A stretch of DNA of 64,000 nt from the NCBI GenBank assembly GCA_965224675.1, contig CBDDAA010000002.1, forward strand, positions 186,001 to 250,000. The letters run 5' to 3'. This DNA comes from UBA7957 sp965224675 (GTDB taxonomy: Bacteria; Pseudomonadota; Gammaproteobacteria; Granulosicoccales; Granulosicoccaceae). This document shows, one piece after another, positions 55,056 through 63,450 of the stretch. The position numbers were made by a program, and so were the translations under genes. Every line of letters begins with the position of its first letter. Within the stretch, counting starts at the first letter, position 1. The notes beneath the pieces are model-generated. The model worked only from the letters and a program-made list of their open reading frames with translations. It had not been told where the DNA came from and searched no databases.

Positions 55056-57206
55056 TTACGATCTGGGCGTAAGCACTATTTCAATCCGCCGATTTGCATT
55101 CCTTCCCTCAACAGTTGAATTATCATCGACTGGATAAAACTCGCCATAACCAATCGCACTCAATTGCCCAGGTGCAATGCCTGCTTCCTGAAGATATCGT
55201 ACAGCCGCTGCAGCCCGGGCACCGGATAACTCCCAATTACTCGGGAATGTGGCTTTGAGAATCCCACCAACAGGAACATTGTCAGTATGACCCTCGACTC
55301 GGATATCATGATTTTCATATTCCTTAAGTGTGTTTGATAATTGACTCATTACACCCTGCCCTTGGGAGCTGATAAACGATTGACCCGACCCGAACAGCGT
55401 TGCACTACTAATGAGTATACCCACACTATTAACACCTCTGACATCTACAGATGCATTGTCAAGCCCGGCGTCAGCCAATTGCTTTTGCAAATTGCCCTTT
55501 AATTGATTCGCTTCTATGGACGGGCTATCTTTCTTCGGCATGGCGTCAAAACGTGCCTGCAATGCGACAACTTCTGCTGACTTTTCCTGTAACTGGGTTT
55601 TAGTTGAATTAAACATTTGCTGACTTTTATCCAGCTCTGCCTCGGTTGTATCCAATGCCTGTGACACTTCACTCAATTGATTTTCCGCTTCAGCCTTTAG
55701 TGAATTTATGCCACTTATTTGCTCTTCAAGCATTGACGTTTTGTCAGAGACACCTGTCAATTGGGACATCAGATCAGCAATCTTACCTTCACCTTCTGAC
55801 TGTTGACCTATATAGTCACTGACTTGCGTCTGAAGTGACTTATTTGCATTAGTGAGCTCTTCAATTTCGCCTGTATATTTTTGAGTCAATGCCTCAATGT
55901 CCGATCCAGAAGACTGTTTATTTGCCTGCAAAGTCTCAAGGTCACCCTTAACCCGATCAAGCTGTGAAGTCTGTTCTGTCAGTACTTTATCCAAATCGCT
56001 TTTCTCTGCGACGATTGAATCCAGTTGAGCCATCATACCGGTAAATTTGCTTTCACCTTCTGACAACTTACCTGTGAGATCACCTATTTGAGTTTGCAAA
56101 GACTGATTAGTTGTTTTGAGATCACCTACTTGAGTTTGCAAAGGCTGGTTAGTGGCCTTGAGATCACCTATTTGAGTTTGCAAAGACTGGTTAGTGGCCT
56201 TGAGATCACCAATTTCACCTTCGTATCGTTGTGTCAGCGTCTGCATGCTGCTATCGTTCGATTGCATATTGGATTTTAGATTATCCAGATCACCTTTAAC
56301 GCTATCCAGTTCTGAGGATTTTTCGCCAAGTTGTGTTTCCAACCTGCTTTTTTCTCCAGTCAGTACATCCAATTCACCCGTCAAACCGGTTATCTTTTCA
56401 TTTAAAGTTACTGCCTGGGTTTCCAGACCGGAAACTTTTTCAGTTATTTCGGACTGCTGATTTGAATATTCACCTATCTGCGTCTGTAGGGATTCATTTG
56501 CTGTATTGAGTTTTTCAATATGGCCGTCATATTTTTCCATCATACCTTGCATATAGGTATCTGCTGACGATACTTTTATTTTGAAACTATCCAACTCACC
56601 TGTAGCCATCTCAAGTAGCTTTGTTTTTTCACCCAGTGTCTCTTGCAAACTGCTATTCTCTGCAGAAATTGAATCCAGCTGAGTGCTAAGACCCGTAATC
56701 TTCTCATTAAGCGAAGCCGATTGAGCCTCGAAATCTCCTGTCAGGACTTGCACATCTGCCTGCCCGTCATTCGCGGTTTTCAATTTCTCTTCTAATTCAG
56801 ACTTCTCTCCCATCAAATCTGCAACCTCGACTTGCAAACCCGATATTTGTTTGTTTAAACTCACAATTTTTGTTTCGGACTGAACCGCAAGATTGCTTGA
56901 ATTTGAACCCAATTCATTAATTTTTTCTTGCAATAACGCCCGTTCATTCTGCAATGTACTGACTTTTCCCATTAATCCTTCAATCCGCCCTTCATACTGA
57001 CTCATAACAGATCCAGATCCAGATCCTGATTCATTTGACTTGGATAATAGAGATGAGCTGCTAGCACTATTGTCCCCAAGCGACTGATCACTTTGATTTT
57101 TACAGGTTGTTAACCACATCACCATCAAGAACAATCCCAACAAAACCAAACCTAAACGAACAGCACTGGTAAATCGATTATTCGTGTCATCGTGTCGATC
57201 AAACAT
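55056..57206 (-). CDS. coiled-coil protein with C-terminal OmpA/MotB-like peptidoglycan-binding domain
   Basis: This 716-residue protein has one N-terminal membrane segment (about 17-34, ending LTTCKN), a Ser/Gly-rich stretch, about 480 residues of predicted coiled coil rich in Leu, Gln, Glu and Ser, and an OmpA-like domain (GHTDNVPVGG, WELSGARAAAAVRYLQ, GYGEFYPVDDNSTVEGRNAN). It would span from the inner membrane to the wall. Near the middle, a 14-residue unit (LQTQIGDLKATNQS and variants) is repeated. The Cys at about 35 lacks a normal lipobox, so an uncleaved anchor is more likely. It resembles MotB-type OmpA domains, but no MotA is adjacent. Possible roles are envelope spacing or division; not established. 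Confidence 0.85.
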   Translation of the reverse strand: MFDRHDDTNNRFTSAVRLGLVLLGLFLMVMWLTTCKNQSDQSLGDNSASSSSLLSKSNESGSGSGSVMSQYEGRIEGLMGKVSTLQNERALLQEKINELGSNSSNLAVQSETKIVSLNKQISGLQVEVADLMGEKSELEEKLKTANDGQADVQVLTGDFEAQSASLNEKITGLSTQLDSISAENSSLQETLGEKTKLLEMATGELDSFKIKVSSADTYMQGMMEKYDGHIEKLNTANESLQTQIGEYSNQQSEITEKVSGLETQAVTLNEKITGLTGELDVLTGEKSRLETQLGEKSSELDSVKGDLDNLKSNMQSNDSSMQTLTQRYEGEIGDLKATNQSLQTQIGDLKATNQPLQTQVGDLKTTNQSLQTQIGDLTGKLSEGESKFTGMMAQLDSIVAEKSDLDKVLTEQTSQLDRVKGDLETLQANKQSSGSDIEALTQKYTGEIEELTNANKSLQTQVSDYIGQQSEGEGKIADLMSQLTGVSDKTSMLEEQISGINSLKAEAENQLSEVSQALDTTEAELDKSQQMFNSTKTQLQEKSAEVVALQARFDAMPKKDSPSIEANQLKGNLQKQLADAGLDNASVDVRGVNSVGILISSATLFGSGQSFISSQGQGVMSQLSNTLKEYENHDIRVEGHTDNVPVGGILKATFPSNWELSGARAAAAVRYLQEAGIAPGQLSAIGYGEFYPVDDNSTVEGRNANRRIEIVLTPRS
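56076..56210 (+). repeat. 42-bp tandem repeat inside the coiled-coil gene
   Basis: A 42-base unit starting GAGATCACC recurs at 56076, 56118, 56160 and, partly, 56202, the last two full units being almost identical. It encodes the 14-residue coiled-coil unit in frame, so copy number can change without breaking the gene. Confidence 0.85.
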
Positions 57207-57868
57207 GTATTTCCCCCGGTTTAAAGAAAGGCCAGATCTTTTTATTCCTCATACCTGATGCAGGTAATGTTCAAGAATAAATCAAGCAAATATTTCGTTG
57301 ATTTTTCGATCTGGCTTGAATTTTTTCAAATGTGCATACTTCTCAACACAAATCAATAGAGTGACCTTATCAAACTACATCACACTTACATATACTTATA
57401 AAATCAATGAGTTATACAATAACAATCTAAAAGCACTAAACTTCCAAACTGGAATTTGAAGTTTCGTGTGAAAGTGACATGATAAGGCAGCTATGTTGCA
57501 GGATGCAACATAGCTGGATTTGTTGGATATGCTAATGAGAAATTACATGTTGTATCCGTTGTTTACGCCTCAGAAGTCTATATTCAGAAATCACAAATGG
57601 CATGTCGCGGAATAATATTGGAACAATTCCCAGATCAGCGTTTTCTATAAATCCAATACAACGTGTATGCTTGCAGTAGAACTGTCTTATACTTCATATC
57701 GCATTAAGATCACGGACTCAGGCGTTGATTTAACGATATATCTTCAGAGCTTATAATACAGAATATAATTGACGTTATTATCATAACAAGTATTCAAACT
57801 GTTAAAAATAAAAACTGAAATCAGTACACGATTGCGATCATTTTCGAGTCCTGGTAAGGAGTAAAAAA
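57207..57868. other. 662-bp intergenic region with one perfect hairpin
   Basis: The flanking genes are divergent. I see no gene. The main structure is AGCTATGTTGCA-GGA-TGCAACATAGCT (57489-57515), a perfect 12-bp stem with a GGA loop. The rest is AT-rich with no recognised site, although promoters for both flanking genes must be here. Confidence 0.5.
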
Positions 57869-58435
57869 GTGGATAAAGCTTTAAGTCGTTTCCCTGTTCC
57901 CAAGCTTGAGGATTTGCCGGATGATATCCGTAGCCGTATAGAAAAGGTGGCTGATAAAACGGGTTTTATTCCTAATGTGTTTATTACATTGGCCCATCGC
58001 CCTGATGAATTCCGGGCTTTTTTTGACTACTATGATGCATTGATGCTCAAAGAGGGTGGCCTGAGTAAAGCGGAACGGGAGATGATCGTCATTGCGACAA
58101 GTATACTCAATGACTGCCAGTATTGTGTTATATCGCATGGTGCCTTATTACGCATATTCTCCAAAGAAAAACTCATCGCTGATCAAATAACAAGTAATTT
58201 TCGCAAAGCTGACATTTCACAACGTGAAAAAACGATGCTTGAATTTGCCTGTAAGGTTGCTCAATACTCAGGGCAAATCGACAATCAGGACTATGAATCT
58301 TTGTATGTACATGGATTTAATGATGAGGATATTTGGGATATAGGAGCGATCACGGCATTTTTCGCTTTATCAAACCGTATGGCTAACTTGATTGATATGC
58401 GGCCAAATGACGAGTTTTACGACATGGCAAGATAG
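57869..58435 (+). CDS. AhpD-like peroxidase-related protein
   Basis: The 188-residue protein belongs to the AhpD/carboxymuconolactone decarboxylase-like superfamily, in the group named peroxidase-related enzymes. The thiol motif is DCQYCVISHGALLR (Cys83, Cys86, His90), preceded by the helix LSKAEREMIVIATSI, and the C-terminal part (DEDIWDIGAITAFFALSNRMANL) completes the helical fold. It probably reduces peroxides with an outside thiol donor; the donor is unknown. The start is GTG 57869 with AAGGAG 7 bases before it. It stands alone between two long intergenic regions. Confidence 0.88.
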   Translation: MDKALSRFPVPKLEDLPDDIRSRIEKVADKTGFIPNVFITLAHRPDEFRAFFDYYDALMLKEGGLSKAEREMIVIATSILNDCQYCVISHGALLRIFSKEKLIADQITSNFRKADISQREKTMLEFACKVAQYSGQIDNQDYESLYVHGFNDEDIWDIGAITAFFALSNRMANLIDMRPNDEFYDMAR

Positions 58436-58488
58436 AATCGCTCCCCTTAGAAAAGAATCACTCTACATAAGCGAACAGTAACTCCGCT

Positions 58489-58616
58489 GGGCGAGAAATG
58501 GGGGCCAGCCCCCTTCGGGTTGAGGCTGAAAATCCCCCAGGCGGTGTTGCTCGCCCTCATTTGCAGTAACCAAACCACTCTCCTCGCGCCTTACCTGGAG
58601 AATTTTCAGACTCAAC
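58489..58616. other. GC-rich structured element with alternative foldings
   Basis: In an AT-rich gap, three nested stems can form: GGGCGAG/CTCGCCC (58489-58495 with 58550-58556), TGGGGG/CCCCCA (58499-58504 with 58534-58539) and CAGCC/GGCTG (58506-58510 with 58524-58528), closed by a UUCG tetraloop. Separately, 58519-58541 pairs with 58594-58616 at 20 of 23 positions, which would exclude the nested form. No gene is present in 58436-58721. It may be a structured RNA or a degenerate palindromic repeat. Confidence 0.5.
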
Positions 58617-58721
58617 AAGATGTATGGATTAATTGAGAACGCCCCTTAGTACTTCTTATATCCAAGTATCGCAATTTTAGCGCTGAGATTGTAGCATTGG
58701 CTGCTTACACATAAAAACTCA

Positions 58722-60179
58722 TTACGATTGGATGCCACCTATACAGAGATATTTAATCTCCAGATATTCATCAATTCCATACTTTGACCCCTCTCGCCCA
58801 ATACCCGATTCTTTGATACCGCCAAATGGTGCTGTCTCGGTAGAGATAATACCGCTGTTGATACCTACGATTCCGTATTCCAGGTTTTCAGATACACGCC
58901 AGATTCTCCCAATATCACGTGCATAGAAATAAGCGGCCAAACCAAATTCAGTATCATTTGCCATCCTGATGGCTTCAGCCTCGTCACTAAATCGATAGAT
59001 CGGTGCAACGGGCCCGAACGTTTCTTCGTAAGTAACCTGCATATCTGTGGTGACATCTGCCAGCAATGTTGGCTCGAAAAAAGTGCCGCCCAGATGATGC
59101 CGTTTTCCTCCTAATATTACCCGTGCACCTTTCTTGAGTGCATCAGCAATATGACTTTCGACCTTCTCAACCGCCGCCATATTTATCAGTGGCCCTTGTG
59201 TAACCCCTTCATCCAGACCATTGCCCACTTGTAGTGTTTTTATCGCACCCCCAAGTTTCTCGACAAAAGCTTCATACACGTTATTTTGTACCAAAAGACG
59301 GTTGGCACAGACGCAAGTTTGTCCAGAATTGCGATATTTTGAGGCAATTGCACCTATGACAGCAGCATCCAGGTCAGCATCATCAAATACAATGAAAGGC
59401 GCGTTGCCACCGAGTTCAAGTGACATTTTTTTCACATTACTGGCAGATTGCTGCATTAACAGCTTTCCAACCTCAGTTGACCCGGTAAAGGAAAGTTTAC
59501 GAACTATTTTACTTGACGTCAGTTCCCCGCCAATTTCTCGTGACACTCCCGTCAATACGTTGAAAACACCAGCAGGTATGCCCGCCCGCTCTGCAAGAAC
59601 TGCCAAAGCCAGCGCTGAAAAAGGGGTTTCACCCGCCGGTTTCACCACCATAGGACAACCTGCCGCAAGCGCTGGACCGGCCTTGCGGGTAATCATTGCC
59701 GATGGAAAGTTCCAGGGTGTGATAGCGGCAGCGACACCTATTGGCATATGCGTTACAACAATGCGTTGATCTGCACTGTTGGATGGAATCGTATCACCAT
59801 AAACACGTTTAGCTTCTTCAGCAAACCATTCGATAAAGGATGCTGCATAGACAATTTCTCCCATCGACTCTGTCGTTGATTTCCCTTGTTCAAGTGTCAT
59901 TATTTTTGCAAGGTCTTGCTGATTATCCAATATCAACTCAAACCAGTGACGTAACACCGCTGAACGCTCCTTACCCGTCCTCTCCCGCCAGGCAATCCAT
60001 GCGTTATTGGCCGCTTCTATAGCCCGACCTGTCTCTTTTGCACCCATTTTCGGTACGGTCCCCAAAACTTCCCCAGTTGCAGGATTGGTAACCGTTATTG
60101 TTTCACCACTGTCAGCATCCAACCACAGTCCGTTGATAAAAGCCTGTTGTTTAAATAGTGCTTTGTCATTCAATTGCAT
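58722..60179 (-). CDS. gabD: NAD(P)-dependent succinate/glutarate semialdehyde dehydrogenase
   Basis: This aldehyde dehydrogenase has the catalytic Asn (AITPWNFPSAM), Glu (SLELGGNAPFIVF) and Cys (NSGQTCVCANR), and the cofactor-binding FTGSTEVGKLLM. The N-terminal FINGLWLDADSGETITVTNP and C-terminal GIKESGIGREGSKYGIDEYL are those of the GabD group. The length of 485 residues is normal. GabD oxidises succinate semialdehyde from GABA; the same family (DavD) oxidises glutarate semialdehyde from lysine. Because the next gene upstream in the same direction is glutaryl-CoA dehydrogenase, the glutarate route is the more likely job here. Confidence 0.92.
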   Translation of the reverse strand: MQLNDKALFKQQAFINGLWLDADSGETITVTNPATGEVLGTVPKMGAKETGRAIEAANNAWIAWRERTGKERSAVLRHWFELILDNQQDLAKIMTLEQGKSTTESMGEIVYAASFIEWFAEEAKRVYGDTIPSNSADQRIVVTHMPIGVAAAITPWNFPSAMITRKAGPALAAGCPMVVKPAGETPFSALALAVLAERAGIPAGVFNVLTGVSREIGGELTSSKIVRKLSFTGSTEVGKLLMQQSASNVKKMSLELGGNAPFIVFDDADLDAAVIGAIASKYRNSGQTCVCANRLLVQNNVYEAFVEKLGGAIKTLQVGNGLDEGVTQGPLINMAAVEKVESHIADALKKGARVILGGKRHHLGGTFFEPTLLADVTTDMQVTYEETFGPVAPIYRFSDEAEAIRMANDTEFGLAAYFYARDIGRIWRVSENLEYGIVGINSGIISTETAPFGGIKESGIGREGSKYGIDEYLEIKYLCIGGIQS

Positions 60180-60277
60180 CGTTATTCCTCATAGACAAAT
60201 TTGCCTGTTGATCCAACTCATTTATTGTTGTTATTAATTTCCGATTCTACTCACCCGGGGGAGAGAGCATTTTGACT

Positions 60278-61465
60278 TCAAACAGTAAAAGCCTGAATTC
60301 CAGTTTGTGCACGGCCTAATATAAGTGCGTGTATATCATGTGTGCCCTCGTATGTATTGACAGCTTCCAGATTCATCAGATGCCGGATTATATGGTATTC
60401 ATCTGACACACCATTGCCGCCGTGCATATCACGTGCAGTGCGCGCTATCTCCAACGCTTTGCCGCAATTATTGCGCTTTAACATCGAGATGGCCTCTGCT
60501 GAAATCTGATCAGAATCAAATAATCTGCCCAACTGCAGGCATGCTTGTAATCCAAGGGTGATTTCCGTTTGCATATTGGCCAATTTTAACTGCACTATTT
60601 GATTGGCAGCCAGCGGTCGTCCAAATTGCTTACGTTCAAGTGTGTACTGTCGCGCCGCATGCCAACAAAATTCCGCAGCACCCAGCGTACCCCACGCAAT
60701 CCCAAATCGCGCCCGGTTCAAACAGCCAAATGGACCGCTTAACCCACTTGCCTCAGGCAAGCGATTTTCACTGGGCACAAATACCTCATCCATTACAATT
60801 TCACCCGTAACCGAGGCCCGCAAAGAGAATTTACCTTCAATTTTTGGTGTGGATAAACCTGTCATTCCTTTTTCAAGAATAAATCCGCGAATGATCGCCT
60901 CATCATCCTTAGCCCAGACAATAAACACGTCGGCAATGGGTGAATTGGTTATCCACATTTTACTGCCGGAGAGCACATAACCATCTTCCACCGATTTTGC
61001 CCGGCTAAGCATACCATTGGGATCAGAACCATGGTCGGGTTCAGTTAAACCAAAACAACCTATTATCTCCCCTTTGGCAAGGCGCGGCAGATATTTTAGT
61101 TTTTGCTGCTCAGACCCATAAGCATAAATCGGAAACATCACCAAACTGGATTGCACACTCATAGCAGAGCGATAACCTGAATCCACGCGCTCCACTTCAC
61201 GTGCAATCAATCCATAACTAACGTAGTTCAGACCGGCGCAATCATAGCCCTCTATAGTACAACCAAGCAGCCCCAGTTCTCCCATTTCATGCATAATTGT
61301 GCGATCAAAGTGTTCGCATCTATTAGCCATTAAAATCCTTGGAGACAGTTTTTCTTGGCAGTAGTTATGCGCTGTTTCAAGCACCATCCGCTCTTCTTCA
61401 TGAAGTTGGCTGTTTAACAACAGTGGGTCTTGCCAGTTAAATGTAGCGAGTGTATGAGCAGACAT
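60278..61465 (-). CDS. gcdH: glutaryl-CoA dehydrogenase
   Basis: GcdH is the FAD acyl-CoA dehydrogenase that oxidises and decarboxylates glutaryl-CoA to crotonyl-CoA in lysine and tryptophan breakdown. FNWQDPLLLNSQLHEEERMV is the typical start, RVDSGYRSAMSVQSSLVM contains the Arg that holds the glutaryl carboxylate, CFGLTEPDHGSDPNGM and SKMWITNSPIADVFIVWAK bind flavin, and LEAVNTYEGTHDIHALILG carries the catalytic Glu. The start is ATG 61465; the 40 extra codons upstream are not part of the family. It lies 98 bases before the semialdehyde dehydrogenase. Confidence 0.95.
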   Translation of the reverse strand: MSAHTLATFNWQDPLLLNSQLHEEERMVLETAHNYCQEKLSPRILMANRCEHFDRTIMHEMGELGLLGCTIEGYDCAGLNYVSYGLIAREVERVDSGYRSAMSVQSSLVMFPIYAYGSEQQKLKYLPRLAKGEIIGCFGLTEPDHGSDPNGMLSRAKSVEDGYVLSGSKMWITNSPIADVFIVWAKDDEAIIRGFILEKGMTGLSTPKIEGKFSLRASVTGEIVMDEVFVPSENRLPEASGLSGPFGCLNRARFGIAWGTLGAAEFCWHAARQYTLERKQFGRPLAANQIVQLKLANMQTEITLGLQACLQLGRLFDSDQISAEAISMLKRNNCGKALEIARTARDMHGGNGVSDEYHIIRHLMNLEAVNTYEGTHDIHALILGRAQTGIQAFTV

Positions 61466-61692
61466 TATGTGCATCCAAATCGTTAGGTTACTATTATATA
61501 TTGATATCCAGGGACGGTTCTGAATTAATTTAAACAAAAAAGTACAGCAAATATAAAAAATCGATTCTGCTCTGGATAGCCGCACTCTCTAATAGTCTAC
61601 CAAGACAATAGATAGGCGACGCATCAAATTCTGAATTTCCCGCTTCAATTGGTTACAATTACTCATTTTGCAAACGATGAGTATCTGAAATC

Positions 61693-62994
61693 TTGGATGT
61701 GTACTTGACTACGATCGGATGTCGATTAAACGAGGCGGAATTGGAAAGCTGGGCGAGGGATTTTCAGCAACTAGGCCATACCGTTGTTGCAGAGGCACAA
61801 GAGGCGGATTTGATGGTCTTCAACACCTGTGCAGTGACCTCTGAAGCTGTACGTAAATCCCGGCAACGTATTAACAGGCTGCATAAAACCAATCCCGAGG
61901 CCAAACTGATTGTCAGTGGATGTCATGTCACACTCAGCCAACAACAGGCTATTGACAAACTGGGCGTAGATTTGGTCATAAAAAACAACGATAAAGATCG
62001 TCTGGTACAGATAAGTAATAAGCTATTGGCATTGCCGACTATGCCGCAAATCGCTACCCTGTCGGATGAGAACCCGCTGTTTAAACGCAATCGCCAACGT
62101 GCCTTTATAAAAATCCAGGATGGCTGTCGGTATCGCTGCACGTTTTGCATTGTAACGGTGGCACGTGGCAACGAACGTAGCCGTTCGTTATCAGACATTA
62201 TTGCAGAAATTAACCAATACGTAGCTCAAGGTATCCGCGAAATCGTCTTAACTGGCGTGCATGTAGGCGGTTATGGAAGTGATATAAACGGCAACCTGTT
62301 TTCATTGATTAAAGCTATTATCAGCGACACAGAAGTAGAACGAATTCGTTTTGCATCTGTAGAACCCTGGGATCTGCCAGAAACCTTTTTTAGTCTATTT
62401 GAAAATTCCCGCCTGATGCCACATATGCATCTGCCCCTGCAAAGTGGAAGTGATCGAATATTACGAAAAATGGCAAGACGTTGTCGAACAGCAGACTATC
62501 GAACTTTGCTAAAAAGTATCCGCTCACAGGTAAGTCATTTTAATATCAGTAGCGACATTATCGTAGGGTTTCCAGGTGAAACGGAGCAAGACTGGCGGGA
62601 ATCTTTGCGCTTTATTGAAGAGATGCAGTTTTCACAACTCCACATTTTTAGCTATTCGCCACGCGAGGGTACAAAAGCCGCTAAACTGCCAGATCAGCTA
62701 AGCAGTACATGCAAAAAAGAACGTAGCCAGCAATTACATGAATTAGCAAGCCGCATGAAAGATCGTACTTTACAGAAGAACCTGCATAATAGTCATCAAA
62801 TATTATGGGAAAGCCGATCAAAATCCACAATCGCCGGGAACTGTAAGTTCAAGGGCTACACAGCAAATTATATAAGAGTTGAAACCGAAGTAAACGAGCA
62901 TATCGATCTGGAAAATACGATTACAGGATTTAAACCCGAGTCTGTTAATGTAGCCGGGCAATTACTACTGGGGAGAGTAAATCAAATTAACTAG
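61693..62994 (+). CDS. mtaB: tRNA threonylcarbamoyladenosine (t6A37) methylthiotransferase MtaB
   Basis: MtaB is a radical-SAM enzyme that adds methylthio to t6A37 in tRNAs reading ANN codons. The N-terminal UPF0004 domain has TTIGCRLNEAELESW and VFNTCAVTSEAVRKSRQ, with a third Cys in VSGCHV, ligands of the auxiliary cluster. The radical-SAM motif is QDGCRYRCTFCIVTVARGNE, with three cysteines. Further on are LTGVHVGGYGSD and DIIVGFPGETEQDW. The TLTTIGCRLNEAE form and the missing MiaB extension mark MtaB rather than MiaB. The start is TTG 61693 with a poor ribosome-binding site; GTG 61699 is an alternative. Element B copy 2 follows directly at its stop codon. Confidence 0.92.
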   Translation: MDVYLTTIGCRLNEAELESWARDFQQLGHTVVAEAQEADLMVFNTCAVTSEAVRKSRQRINRLHKTNPEAKLIVSGCHVTLSQQQAIDKLGVDLVIKNNDKDRLVQISNKLLALPTMPQIATLSDENPLFKRNRQRAFIKIQDGCRYRCTFCIVTVARGNERSRSLSDIIAEINQYVAQGIREIVLTGVHVGGYGSDINGNLFSLIKAIISDTEVERIRFASVEPWDLPETFFSLFENSRLMPHMHLPLQSGSDRILRKMARRCRTADYRTLLKSIRSQVSHFNISSDIIVGFPGETEQDWRESLRFIEEMQFSQLHIFSYSPREGTKAAKLPDQLSSTCKKERSQQLHELASRMKDRTLQKNLHNSHQILWESRSKSTIAGNCKFKGYTANYIRVETEVNEHIDLENTITGFKPESVNVAGQLLLGRVNQIN

Positions 62995-63134
62995 CAACCT
63001 TTTTAAAAAGCCTCTGATGAATATCAGGCAAGGAAAAATCAGGCGAAAAAACGCAGTTTTATAGGGTGTAAAGAGTATTATAAGCCTGATTTTAACGCCG
63101 CTTGGTACCGTCAGAAGGATTTTCAACAGGCTGC
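62994..63134 (+). repeat. element B copy 2: ~140 bp MITE-like repeat
   Basis: It shares ATCAGGC-AGG, AATCAGGCGAAAAAACGCAG, AGCCTGATTTTAAC and GTCAGA-GG-TTTTCAAC with 20149-20287, in the same orientation, and ends with an intact TTTTCAACAGGCTG. The left end (AACCTTTTTAAAAAGCC) is decayed. It begins at the mtaB stop codon. The GCCTGATTTT palindrome half could act as a terminator for mtaB. Confidence 0.75.
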
Positions 63135-63450
63135 CAGGGCATTATTCACAAATTCAGTGTCCTAATAATATTCAGATTTAAATTGTTTATTATTGTAAAA
63201 TACGGCCCGGCTTGCATCATTGTTTACCCAAAATTTTTAACCGTTATACACGTATTAATACAGTATTTGCTATACGCAGCTGGAGTGTGGAGAATTGTAG
63301 GTCTGCTCATACTATGCTTATTGCACTTTCTTAAACATCAGATTTCCATCAGGACAATGGTTTGTGCTATTACACAGATAGCAAAAAAGATTCCTGTTCC
63401 GAAACAGAATCGGAAACTCACAAGTTTCCAATACCAATCAAGGGGAGATA
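63135..63450. other. intergenic region upstream of aceE
   Basis: This 316-bp AT-rich stretch precedes aceE and should hold its promoter and any pyruvate-responsive operator. I cannot identify a PdhR-type operator with confidence. A plus-strand frame running through it from the repeat (63102-63470) overlaps the aceE start and has no family-like features. Confidence 0.4.

Noticed and set aside
56076..56210. CRISPR-like regular repeats
   Set aside because: The units are contiguous, without spacers, and encode an in-frame coiled-coil repeat.
58519..58616. Possible integron attC site (GTTGAGG ... ACTCAAC)
   Set aside because: The core motifs are in the wrong order for attC (RYYYAAC must come first), one does not fit the consensus, and there is no integrase or cassette array.
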